Assembly: GCA_035695045.1 (NCBI GenBank)
Contig: DASSEX010000002.1
Location: 1 to 7,836 of the forward strand
DNA: 7,836 nucleotides
Direction of reading: 5' to 3'
From: DASSKP01 sp035695045
Lineage (GTDB): Bacteria; Actinomycetota; Actinomycetes; JAFAQI01
Below the pieces are notes generated by a model, which saw only the letters and a program-made list of their open reading frames with translations, was not told the origin of the DNA and searched no databases. A program made the position numbers and the translations under genes. Shown piece by piece: positions 1-7,094 of this stretch; within the stretch, counting starts at the first letter, position 1; every line of letters begins with the position of its first letter.

Positions 1-991
1 GGGCCGGGCCGTGGTGGGCTCCGAGGTGGACGGCGGGGAACCGGGACTCGCCGGCGACGGCGGCGCAGACGTCGACGCCGAACCGGACGGCGTTCGTCGG
101 GAGCTCGAAGACAAGCATGAACGCGTCACCGATCTGCTTGATGATCCGGCCGTGCCAACGCGAGACCGCAGTGCGAACGAGGGTGGCGAACCGGCTGAGG
201 ACGTCCGCTGCGACGGTGTCGCCCATGGTGAGGGTCATTGGGGTGAAGCCGGCGAGGTCGATGAACACGATGGTCGCCACAGCCTCGCCGGGTCGGTCCG
301 ACGGCGGTCGTGCGTCCTCGGTCAAGTGCCGGACGAAGTCGTCGCGCATCTCGCGCGCGAAGGCGCGCTGGTGCAGGTAGATCAGTGCGGGTTCGGCCAT
401 GGCGAGCATGGGTTGTGACAGGGCGTCGGTGGCATCCATGAGCTCGCGTCCGGATAGTCCCTTGGCGCGGTTGCGTTCGTGGACGTAGTCATGGAAGACG
501 CGGTTCTCGGCTTCGGCGACGCGCTGCACCGCTTCGGTCATGACGCGGATGAGCTGCAGCAGCGCGTCGGCGGGGAAACCGAGGTCGAGGGCGGCGATCG
601 CCATCTGCAGGGCGCCGGCGTCGTCCTCGGTCAGCGGCTCGCCTGGGGCCAGGCCTAGCAGGTTCAGCAGGCGGGTGACGAAGTCGTCGTCGATGTCGGA
701 TGGGAGCCGGGCCAGCAGTTCCTCGACGGTGAGGGCTGGCGCGTCGATGCGGCGTCCGGCCAGCAGCGATTCGAGGATGTCGCCGCGGCCGCGGCAGAAC
801 CGCTCGATGTGGTCGTCGGTGATGCCGCGTGCTTCTGCGTGGCGGACGAGTGTCACCCGCTCGACGCTGTCTGCAGCGTAGGTGCCGTCGTCAAGCCGGT
901 GGAGCAGGCCGAACTCTTCGAGTGAGGCCAGCCGTGCCACCGAGGTGGCGGTGAGCTCGGCGAGCCGCTCCGCGGGGTAACCGTCGGGCAT
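1..991 (-). CDS. Class III adenylate/guanylate cyclase, 3' end cut by the window
   Basis: This is the N-terminal 330 residues of a protein that probably makes cAMP from ATP; the reading frame is open to the window edge. The start is the ATG at 991-989. An in-frame TGA lies five codons upstream (1009-1007) and no other start codon falls between. A GAGAGGA purine stretch precedes it at a slightly long spacing. Residues 1-220 are soluble and mostly helical. They open with a MerR-like helical section (about 8-60), as in actinobacterial cyclases with an N-terminal regulatory domain. The catalytic domain starts near residue 238. The first metal Asp is D245 in FIDLAGFTPMT. K285 and the second metal Asp D289 lie in IIKQIGDAFMLVF, and the Lys at this place is typical of ATP-selective cyclases. 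The transition-state Asn/Arg pair lies beyond the window. No membrane segment is seen. The gene begins 56 nt after the methyltransferase stop, so co-transcription is possible. The family call is strong; ATP over GTP is inferred. Confidence 0.9.
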   Translation of the reverse strand, partial: MPDGYPAERLAELTATSVARLASLEEFGLLHRLDDGTYAADSVERVTLVRHAEARGITDDHIERFCRGRGDILESLLAGRRIDAPALTVEELLARLPSDIDDDFVTRLLNLLGLAPGEPLTEDDAGALQMAIAALDLGFPADALLQLIRVMTEAVQRVAEAENRVFHDYVHERNRAKGLSGRELMDATDALSQPMLAMAEPALIYLHQRAFAREMRDDFVRHLTEDARPPSDRPGEAVATIVFIDLAGFTPMTLTMGDTVAADVLSRFATLVRTAVSRWHGRIIKQIGDAFMLVFELPTNAVRFGVDVCAAVAGESRFPAVHLGAHHGPA

Positions 992-1047
992 CTCGGCATG
1001 ATCCTCTCAAACGTCGGCGCCGTCACCGGAGGGGCTTGCCCAGTGGG

Positions 1048-1650
1048 TCAGAGTCGGGTGGCGACACCGAAGACGAAGTCACCGAAGAAGCGGAGCTCGA
1101 GCGGGCGGGCGAGGGCGAGACCATGCTCGGCGAGCACGTCCGTGAAGTCCTCGCCGGTGAAGCGGTCTTCGCGTGGGTGGTCGAACAGGACGCGGTAGCT
1201 GGGTCGGTCTAGTGCGTGCCGGGTGACCTCGGCGAACACGAACTGGCCCTCCGGTCGCAGCACCCGCGCTACCTCCGCGACGGCGGCCCGCCAGTCCGGG
1301 ATGTGGTGGAAGATGCCCAGCTCGACCACCGCGTCGATGCCGCCGGTGTCGATCGGCAGCGCGAGGGCGTCGCCGGGCTCGACGGTCACTAGCTCCGCTG
1401 GGCGCGACGCGAGCCGTCGGCCGGCGAGCTCGACCATCCGCGGGTCGAGGTCGATTGCGTGCACCGACCGCGCGGCGAAGTCGTCGAGCAGGGCCTCGGT
1501 GAACCCGCCGCTCCCACAGCCGATCTCGAGGACGTCGCGGTCCCGGAGGTCAGCGCCAAGCCGGTGCAGCAGTGGTCCGGCGTAGCGGCGTTCGAGCAGC
1601 GCCCATGGCCTGCTGGTCATGACGGCGCGTTCGGCGCGGTTGAGCAACAT
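1048..1650 (-). CDS. Class I SAM-dependent methyltransferase
   Basis: Predicted soluble methyltransferase of 200 residues with a Rossmann fold; the substrate is unknown. Motif I (SAM-binding glycine loop) is VLEIGCGSGGF at residues 40-50. The acidic end of strand 2 is AIDLDP at 65-70. A GDALALP segment at 93-99 and the strand-4 region ending in GIFHHIPDW (112-120) follow. A typical VLRPEGQFVFAEV segment sits at 130-142. The copA stop and a possible GTG start overlap by 4 nt (GTGA, 1662-1665), giving a 205-residue version. I prefer the ATG at 1650 because GTGAGGG sits about 8 nt upstream of it, and MLLNRAE is a natural family start. Either way the gene directly follows copA and is probably in the same transcript. 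It lacks the Cys set expected of an ArsM arsenite methyltransferase. Nothing in the sequence shows a copper role. Confidence 0.88.
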   Translation of the reverse strand: MLLNRAERAVMTSRPWALLERRYAGPLLHRLGADLRDRDVLEIGCGSGGFTEALLDDFAARSVHAIDLDPRMVELAGRRLASRPAELVTVEPGDALALPIDTGGIDAVVELGIFHHIPDWRAAVAEVARVLRPEGQFVFAEVTRHALDRPSYRVLFDHPREDRFTGEDFTDVLAEHGLALARPLELRFFGDFVFGVATRL

Positions 1651-1661
1651 CGTGTCGTCCC

Positions 1662-3935
1662 TCACCTAGCGTGAAGCGCATTGAACTTTCGTAGCCGCAG
1701 GCTGTTGCTGACGACGAACACCGAACTGAATGCCATCGCCGCGCCGGCGATAAGCGGGTTGAGCAGGCCGGCAGCGGCGAGCGGCAGTGCGGCAACGTTG
1801 TAGGCGAAAGCCCAGAACAGGTTGCCCTTGATCGTGGCGAGGGTGCGTCGGGACAGCCGGATCGCGTCGGCGGCGGCACGCAGGTCGCCGGTGACCAGGG
1901 TGAGGTCGCTGGCCTCGATCGCGACGTCGGTGCCGGTGCCGATGGCCAGCCCGAGGTCGGCTTGTGCGAGCGCGGCTGCGTCGTTGACACCGTCGCCGAC
2001 CATCGCCACCACACGACCGGCGTCCTGCAACTGCTTGACGAGCGTCACCTTGTCGGCCGGAAGCACCTCTGCACGGACGTCGTCGATTCCGACGCTCGTG
2101 GCAACTGCCTGGGCCGTCCGGGCGTTGTCACCGGTGAGCAGCACCGGCGTAAGTCCGAGGTGCCGCAAGGCTTGGATCGCTTCAGCGCTGGTCGGCTTCG
2201 CAGTGTCGGCGACGACGAGCACACCACGTACGGCGCCATCCCACCCGACGAACACCGGGGTGCGTCCGGCCGCCTCAGCTGCCTGGCGTGCCGCGTCGAG
2301 TTCCTCCGGCTCGGCGAGCGACCACTCGGCAAGGAGCTGCGCCCGGCCGACAACAGTGGCCCGTCCCTCAACGACGCCGGTGACGCCGAGGCCGGCGGTA
2401 CTGGAGAACGATTCGACCGGAGGAAGGCTGCCCACGGTGTCAGCCGCCGCAGCTGCGATTGCCTGCGCGATCGGGTGCTCCGAGGCGTGCTCGAGGGCGC
2501 CGGCAACGCGAAGCACCTCGGCGCGCTGCTCGCCCGGCGCCGGGACGACGTCGACGAGCGCCATCCGGCCAGTAGTCACGGTGCCGGTCTTGTCCAGCAC
2601 GATGGTGTCGACGCGTCGCGTCGACTCCAGGATCTGCGGGCCTTTGATGAGGATGCCGAGCTGCGCGCCGCGGCCGGTCCCGACCAGCAGCGCGGTCGGC
2701 GTCGCCAGTCCGAGGGCGCACGGGCACGCGATGATCAGGACCGCAACCGCGGCGGTGAACGCCTTCGTGGCGCCAGCGCCGTCAAGAAGCCAGAATGTGA
2801 GCGTCACCGCGGACAGCGCGATGACGACCGGCACGAAGACGGCGGAGACGCGGTCGGCGAGCCGCTGCACGGGCGCCTTGCCGGACTGCGCCTCGGTGAC
2901 CAGCCGGGCGATCTGCGCGAGGGCGGTGTCGGCGCCGACCTTGGTCGCGCGGATGACGAGCCTCCCGCCGGCGTTGACGGAGGCGCCGGCGACCTCGTCA
3001 CCGACACCCACCTCGACGGGAACGGACTCGCCCGTGAGCATGCTCGCGTCGACGGCGGAATTCCCCTCCTCGATGACGCCGTCGGTGGCGACCTTCTCGC
3101 CGGGCCGGACGACGAACCTGTCGCCGACAGCGAGCTGCTCGACCGGTACCCGCACCTCGGCGCCGTCGCGGAGGACGGCGACGTCCTTGGCGCCGAGCGC
3201 GAGAAGCGCGCGCAGCGCCGCGCCGGAGCGGCTCTTCGCTCGGGCTTCGAAGAAGCGTCCGAGCAGGATCAGCGTGGTGACGCCGGAGGCGACCTCGAGG
3301 TAGATGTCGGGATGGCTGGTGGCGGAGGGCACGAGCTGGAAGTTCATCCGCATGCCGGGTTCGCCGGCGCCGCCCCAGAACAGCGCCCACAGCGACCAGC
3401 CGAGCGCCGCGAGCACACCGACGGAGATCAGCGTGTCCATCGTGGCGGCGCGGTGCCGCAGGTTGAGTGCGGCCGCACGGTGGAACGGCCAGCCGCCCCA
3501 GATAACGACCGGCGCGGCGAGTGTCAGCGACAACCACTGCCAGAACCGGAACTGCAGCGCCGGAACCATGGCCAACAACACGACGGGGATGGTGAGCGCC
3601 GCGGAGACGACGACGCGCTGCCGCAGGCTGGCCATCTCGTCGACCCGCGGCGCCGCTTCACCAGGCTTGGTCTCGGCGGCGGGCGGCGGTTCAGGGAGCC
3701 GCGCGGTGTAACCAGTGGCCTCGACCGTCGAGACAAGGTCCTGCGGCGTGACCGAGGCCGAGTCGTAGGTCACGCTGGCGGTCGCGGTGGCGTAGTTGAC
3801 GGTTGCGGTGACGCCGTCGAGCCGGTTCAGCTTCTTCTCGATCCGCGCCGCGCAGGAGGCGCACGTCATGCCACCCACGGCCAGGTCGACACGAGCCGGG
3901 GCGGTCGTTGTCGGTGGGTGGGTGTCGGTGCTCAT
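1662..3935 (-). CDS. copA: Cu(I)-exporting P1B-1-type ATPase CopA
   Basis: Inner-membrane pump that uses ATP to export Cu(I) from the cytosol; 757 residues, normal for the family. One N-terminal HMA domain (about 15-80) carries GMTCASC with C25 and C28. About eight membrane segments are visible (near 108-125, 131-151, 165-187, 213-229, 362-383, 393-417, 703-721, 724-745). The actuator domain has TGES at 301-304. The membrane metal site is CPC at 404-406. The phosphorylated Asp is D448 in DKTGT, and the nucleotide-binding domain has the HP pair at 487-488. TGDN (601-604) and GDGVND (647-652) complete the hydrolase core. The last two helices carry YN (712-713) and MAFSS (734-738), which together with CPC is the P1B-1 Cu(I) signature. 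The start ATG has a GAAGGC stretch 8 nt upstream. It lies 78 nt after copZ and runs directly into the methyltransferase gene. Expression is probably driven from the csoR promoter. Confidence 0.96.
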   Translation of the reverse strand: MSTDTHPPTTTAPARVDLAVGGMTCASCAARIEKKLNRLDGVTATVNYATATASVTYDSASVTPQDLVSTVEATGYTARLPEPPPAAETKPGEAAPRVDEMASLRQRVVVSAALTIPVVLLAMVPALQFRFWQWLSLTLAAPVVIWGGWPFHRAAALNLRHRAATMDTLISVGVLAALGWSLWALFWGGAGEPGMRMNFQLVPSATSHPDIYLEVASGVTTLILLGRFFEARAKSRSGAALRALLALGAKDVAVLRDGAEVRVPVEQLAVGDRFVVRPGEKVATDGVIEEGNSAVDASMLTGESVPVEVGVGDEVAGASVNAGGRLVIRATKVGADTALAQIARLVTEAQSGKAPVQRLADRVSAVFVPVVIALSAVTLTFWLLDGAGATKAFTAAVAVLIIACPCALGLATPTALLVGTGRGAQLGILIKGPQILESTRRVDTIVLDKTGTVTTGRMALVDVVPAPGEQRAEVLRVAGALEHASEHPIAQAIAAAAADTVGSLPPVESFSSTAGLGVTGVVEGRATVVGRAQLLAEWSLAEPEELDAARQAAEAAGRTPVFVGWDGAVRGVLVVADTAKPTSAEAIQALRHLGLTPVLLTGDNARTAQAVATSVGIDDVRAEVLPADKVTLVKQLQDAGRVVAMVGDGVNDAAALAQADLGLAIGTGTDVAIEASDLTLVTGDLRAAADAIRLSRRTLATIKGNLFWAFAYNVAALPLAAAGLLNPLIAGAAMAFSSVFVVSNSLRLRKFNALHAR

Positions 3936-3956
3936 AGTGTCGCCTTCGGGTTTGGG

Positions 3957-3996
3957 GCCGCCCCGGCTCGTGCGGGGGTCACGGTGCCGGGGCGGC
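3957..3996 (-). promoter_or_regulatory. GC-only stem-loop in the copZ-copA gap
   Basis: Perfect 11-bp inverted repeat, GCCGCCCCGGC (3957-3967) and GCCGGGGCGGC (3986-3996), around an 18-nt loop. All stem pairs are G-C, so the RNA hairpin would be very stable. In the transcript it lies about 22 nt before the copA start. No T-run follows, so it does not look like a standard intrinsic terminator. Likely roles are an mRNA-stability or processing element that sets CopZ versus CopA levels, or a partial attenuator. The structure is directly visible; the function is inferred. Confidence 0.5.
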
Positions 3997-4012
3997 GGGG
4001 CGGCGGGGCGGC
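3989..4012. repeat. Three tandem copies of an 8-bp unit (GGGGCGGC)
   Basis: Three exact back-to-back copies at 3989-3996, 3997-4004 and 4005-4012, ending two bases before the copZ stop codon. The first copy forms most of one arm of the neighbouring stem-loop. Since the opposite arm contains the complement GCCGCCCC (3957-3964), any of the three copies could pair with it, giving alternative hairpins with longer loops. The repeat could arise by slippage and could vary in copy number between strains. Confidence 0.7.
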
Positions 4013-4013
4013 G

Positions 4014-4217
4014 TCAGCCGACGACCGTGTAGCCGGCCTCGTCGATCGCGGCCTTGATCGCCGCGTCGTCGAGCGGGTCACCGGAGACCGTCACCGCCTT
4101 GGCGCCCAGGTCGACGTCGACGGAGGCGACCCCGCCCAGCTTCGTCACTTCACCGGTAATCGCGTCGACGCAGTGGCCGCAGCTCATGCCTTCGACCGTG
4201 TACGTACGGGTGCTCAT
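4014..4217 (-). CDS. copZ: Copper chaperone CopZ (HMA domain protein)
   Basis: Cytosolic 67-residue chaperone that binds Cu(I) and passes it to the HMA domain or membrane entry site of CopA, and probably to CsoR. The whole protein is one HMA (Atx1-like) domain, the usual size for the family. The metal-binding loop is GMSCGHC at residues 10-16, with C13 and C16 as ligands. The C-terminal half has the expected VDVDLGAKAVTV strand and ends in EAGYTVVG. The ATG is preceded by AAGGAGA at 4225-4231 with about 7 nt spacing. It begins 13 nt after the csoR stop, so csoR and copZ are almost certainly one transcript. A 78-nt gap with strong secondary structure separates it from copA. Confidence 0.95.
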   Translation of the reverse strand: MSTRTYTVEGMSCGHCVDAITGEVTKLGGVASVDVDLGAKAVTVSGDPLDDAAIKAAIDEAGYTVVG

Positions 4218-4230
4218 CGCAGACTCTCCT

Positions 4231-4512
4231 TCATGAACGGACGAGGCGGCGCACAGCCTCCGCCGCTTCGGTGATCTTGATATCGGCCTCTGGGCCGCCT
4301 ACTGCGACCGCTTCGTGGACGCAGTGGCGCATGTGATCCTCGAGCAGGTTGAGCGCGACGGCTTCGAGTGCCCTGGTTGCCGCCGAGATTTGGGTCAGGA
4401 TGTCGATGCAGTAGGTGTCCTCGTCGACCATCCGCTGCAGGCCTCGGACCTGGCCTTCGATCCGGCGCAACCGCTTCTGCAGGGCATCCTTGTCCTCGCT
4501 GTACCCGCGCAT
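4231..4512 (-). CDS. csoR: Copper-sensing repressor, CsoR/RcnR (DUF156) family
   Basis: All-helical repressor that leaves its operator when Cu(I) binds. From the ATG at 4512 it has 93 residues. The family core LRRIEGQVRGLQRMV is at 15-29. The Cu(I) ligands are C35 (TYCIDIL), H60 and C64 (HMRHC). Spacings of 25 and 4 residues match the C36/H61/C65 set of M. tuberculosis CsoR. The C-H-C pattern favours copper over the nickel/cobalt pattern of RcnR and the Cys-only pattern of persulfide sensors. An upstream in-frame ATG at 4533 would add seven residues (MRRREQT). I prefer 4512: it has GGGAG 6 nt upstream, and its ligand numbering is nearly that of the tuberculosis protein. The gene leads the csoR-copZ-copA cluster and has a matching operator over its own promoter, so it is probably autoregulated. 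Confidence 0.95.
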   Translation of the reverse strand: MRGYSEDKDALQKRLRRIEGQVRGLQRMVDEDTYCIDILTQISAATRALEAVALNLLEDHMRHCVHEAVAVGGPEADIKITEAAEAVRRLVRS

Positions 4513-4540
4513 CGTCTGCTCCCGTCGCCTCATGGCTACG

Positions 4541-4557
4541 ATACCCCCCTAATGTAT
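4541..4557 (-). promoter_or_regulatory. CsoR-like operator upstream of csoR
   Basis: A 17-bp pseudo-palindrome, ATACCCCCCTAATGTAT on the plus strand. It has ATAC and GTAT ends and a G/C-run half site, the general form of CsoR operators. It overlaps the predicted -10 and start site of the csoR promoter, where repressor binding would block transcription. A second site of the same length and ends lies before the CPD ATPase gene. Confidence 0.6.
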
Positions 4558-4582
4558 AGATGCTAGCAGGACCATTGGTCCT
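4553..4582 (-). promoter_or_regulatory. Predicted promoter of csoR-copZ-copA
   Basis: Read on the minus strand: TATACA as the -10 (4553-4558) and AGGACC as a weak -35 (4577-4582), with an 18-nt spacer. Transcription would start near 4546, inside the operator, leaving a leader of about 34 nt before the ATG at 4512. The -10 is good and the -35 poor, so the promoter may need help or may be weak. The -35 lies in the dyad at 4568-4582. Confidence 0.45.
4568..4582. repeat. Short palindrome AGGACCA-T-TGGTCCT
   Basis: Perfect 7-bp arms around one central base, between the ATPase stop and the csoR -10. The single-base centre makes it a better candidate protein-binding dyad than an RNA hairpin. No T-run follows in either direction, so a terminator is unlikely. 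Confidence 0.4.
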
Positions 4583-4604
4583 CCAGTCAGCGTCGTGCGC
4601 CCCG

Positions 4605-7064
4605 TCATGCCGCGACCCGGTCGACGGGCACCGCCCGCGACGGCGGTTGGTCGGCCGGTGGGGCGGCCTGCTCGGGCAGCCGGGTGCGCTTGAGGAGCAG
4701 CGCGTTGACCGCCACCAGAAGGCTCGATCCGGACATCGACAGCGCGGCGATCTCCGGGCGCAGCGTGACCCCGCCCCAGGCAAACGCGCCGGCCGCGATC
4801 GGCAGGGCGATCGTGTTGTAGCCGATGGCCCAACCAAGGTTCTGCCGCATCTTGCGCAGCGTCGCCCGTCCGACGTGCAGGGCGAGGGCGACATCGAGCG
4901 GATCGGAGCGCATGAGGACGATGTCCGCTGTCTCGATGGCGACGTCGGTACCAGCCCCGATGGCGATGCCGATATCGGCCGCGGCGAGCGCTGGTGCGTC
5001 GTTGACACCGTCACCGACCATGGCAACGGTCGCGCCTTGCCGCTGGAGCTCGCTGACCTTCGCCGCCTTGTCACCTGGCAGCACGTCCGCGAGGACCGAG
5101 TCAATGCCGAGCTCGTCGGCTATGCGTTGTGCCGTCGCGGCGTTGTCACCGGTCAGCATGACCACACGCGCGCCGAGATCGTGAAGCGCCGACACGGCCG
5201 CCTTCGCGGTGGGACGCGACGCGTCGGCGATCGCGAGCAGTCCCGCGGCCCGCCCCTCGATGGCGACCGCGACAACGGTGCGGCCGACCTTAGCGAGATC
5301 GGTGTAGGCGCCCTCGAGTTCGGCGAGATGGACCCCGTCTCGGTCGAGCAACCGCCTGGCGCCGACCGCGACCGGTCGTCCGGTGACCTCCGCGCGTACG
5401 CCGTATCCCGGCACCGCCTCGAATCGAGCGGCCACCAGCTCGGGGGCGCCGAAGCGGCTTGCGTAGTCGACGATCGCCGTCGCCAGCGGATGCTCGGAGT
5501 CCCGTTCGAGCGCCGCTGCTGCTGCCAACAGGTCGCGTTCCGGCACGCCGTCCGCAGTGACCACGGCGACCACCTGCGGCTGGCCGAGGGTCAGGGTTCC
5601 GGTCTTGTCCATCACGACCGTATCGATGCGAGCCGCCGTCTCAATAGCGGTGGCGTTCTTGAACAGAACCCCGCGACGTGCGCCCAACCCGGTGCCGACC
5701 ATGATCGCGGTCGGAGTGGCGAGGCCCAACGCGTCCGGGCAGGTGATCACTACGACGGTGATCGCGAACAATAGTGCTGCCTCGGCGCCGCGACCGCTGG
5801 CCAGCATCCACACGCTGAAGGTGAGCAGGCCGCCGATCAAGGCGACGAAGACGAGCCAGAACGCGGCACGGTCGGCGAGGCGTTGCCCCGGCGCTTTCGA
5901 GTTCTGCGCTTCCTGGACGAGCTGCACGATCTGGGCGAGCGCCGTGTCGGTGCCGACCTTAGCGGCCCGTACCCGCAACGTTCCGTTGCGGTTGATGGTG
6001 GCGCCGATCGCGGGTGACCCGGGCTGCTTGTGCACGGGCAGGCTCTCCCCGGTGACCATCGACTCGTCGACCTCGGAGTCGCCGTCCTCGACGATGCCGT
6101 CGGTCGGGATCTTCGACCCCGGCCGGACGAGGAGCAGGTCCCCCACGACGACCGCACTGGTTGGCAGCTCGACCGGCTGCCCGTCCCGAAGAACAACTGC
6201 GCGCGGAGGGGCCAGGTTCAGCAGGGCGCGGATCGCGTCGTTGGCGCCACCCCGGGCGCGCATCTCGAACCAGTGCCCGAGCAGTACGAACGCCGCGAGG
6301 ACAGTGGCGGCCTCGTAGAAGACGTCACCACCACCGGTGAGTGTGATCCCGAGTGAGTACAGCCAACCGGCCCCGATCGCGACCGCGACCAGCACCATCA
6401 TGTCCAGCGTGTGCGCCCGCAAGGCATGCCAGGCACCGACGAAAAAGACCTGCGCCGCATACAAGATGACAGGCAGGCTCAGCAGCAGCTGCCAAACGTC
6501 CTCTCGGAGCCCAAACGGCGCGCTGACATCGAACCCGAACACGTCCCGCCCGATCGGCGACCATAGCGTGATCGGGACACTGAAGATCGCCGCGATCAGG
6601 AACCGGTTGCGCATGTCACGGACCATTGCCGCCATGTCATGACCGGCATGGCCGGTCGCCTGTTCGTGCCCCTGGTGAGCAGTCGGCATGCCGTGGCCGG
6701 GATGAGCGCCTGTCCCAACCTGCTGGGCAGGCTCTGCGACGTGGTGCTCGTGCGCGGCGGACGCCGGTCGCTCGCCGTGCTCCTTTGGTTCGGTCATCGC
6801 ATCGCACATGTGCGCCGGGACCGACTGCCCGGCGCAGTGCAGGCCACAATCTTCGACGAAGCCGCGCAGCTGGGCGACCGATGTGATGCTTGCGTCATAG
6901 GTGACCGTCGCCGTCTGTGCCGCAGCGTTGGCGACCACGTCGTGGACTCCGGTCCGTGTACGCAGCGCCGTCTCGACGGTGTGCTGCTGCGACCCGAGCA
7001 GCATGCCGGTGACGTCCAGCACGACCGTCCGCTCCGTGTGTTTCGCTTCCGGTCGGCCACCCAT
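4605..7064 (-). CDS. P1B-type heavy-metal ATPase, CopB-like with a CPD motif
   Basis: Membrane metal-efflux ATPase of 819 residues, probably for copper. The start ATG has GGAGGT at 7071-7076. An HMA-like domain (about 12-77) keeps the fold pattern, but its metal loop reads GMLLGSQQH, so CxxC is gone. A compact cluster follows: C73, H76, C77, H85, M86, C87 and M90. Residues 91-144 hold ten His plus Met, and AAMVRDMRNRF leads into TM1, as in CopB pumps. About eight membrane segments are visible (near 152-170, 191-209, 221-242, 248-266, 401-421, 431-455, 741-760, 771-791). The engine is intact: TGES 338-341, DKTGT at D486, HP 525-526, TGDN 638-641, GDGVND 684-689. The membrane motif is CPD (442-444), where CPC or CPH is usual. 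YN (749-750) and MSGSS (777-781) resemble copper pumps. A CsoR-like operator precedes it and csoR lies downstream. Family is certain; the metal is inferred. Confidence 0.93.
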   Translation of the reverse strand: MGGRPEAKHTERTVVLDVTGMLLGSQQHTVETALRTRTGVHDVVANAAAQTATVTYDASITSVAQLRGFVEDCGLHCAGQSVPAHMCDAMTEPKEHGERPASAAHEHHVAEPAQQVGTGAHPGHGMPTAHQGHEQATGHAGHDMAAMVRDMRNRFLIAAIFSVPITLWSPIGRDVFGFDVSAPFGLREDVWQLLLSLPVILYAAQVFFVGAWHALRAHTLDMMVLVAVAIGAGWLYSLGITLTGGGDVFYEAATVLAAFVLLGHWFEMRARGGANDAIRALLNLAPPRAVVLRDGQPVELPTSAVVVGDLLLVRPGSKIPTDGIVEDGDSEVDESMVTGESLPVHKQPGSPAIGATINRNGTLRVRAAKVGTDTALAQIVQLVQEAQNSKAPGQRLADRAAFWLVFVALIGGLLTFSVWMLASGRGAEAALLFAITVVVITCPDALGLATPTAIMVGTGLGARRGVLFKNATAIETAARIDTVVMDKTGTLTLGQPQVVAVVTADGVPERDLLAAAAALERDSEHPLATAIVDYASRFGAPELVAARFEAVPGYGVRAEVTGRPVAVGARRLLDRDGVHLAELEGAYTDLAKVGRTVVAVAIEGRAAGLLAIADASRPTAKAAVSALHDLGARVVMLTGDNAATAQRIADELGIDSVLADVLPGDKAAKVSELQRQGATVAMVGDGVNDAPALAAADIGIAIGAGTDVAIETADIVLMRSDPLDVALALHVGRATLRKMRQNLGWAIGYNTIALPIAAGAFAWGGVTLRPEIAALSMSGSSLLVAVNALLLKRTRLPEQAAPPADQPPSRAVPVDRVAA

Positions 7065-7094
7065 GACCGCACCTCCATACCGCCAGAGGAGCTC

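Noticed and set aside
1048..1650. ArsM-type arsenite methyltransferase
   Set aside because: The protein is short and lacks the conserved Cys set of ArsM. It has only the general class I SAM-binding motifs.
1962..4274. A 770-codon open frame on the plus strand
   Set aside because: It is antisense to copA, copZ and the csoR end. It has low-complexity Arg/Gly/Asp content and no family motifs. Long antisense frames are common in high-GC genes.
4560..5774. A 404-codon open frame on the plus strand
   Set aside because: It is antisense to the CPD ATPase, whose catalytic motifs are all intact in its own frame.
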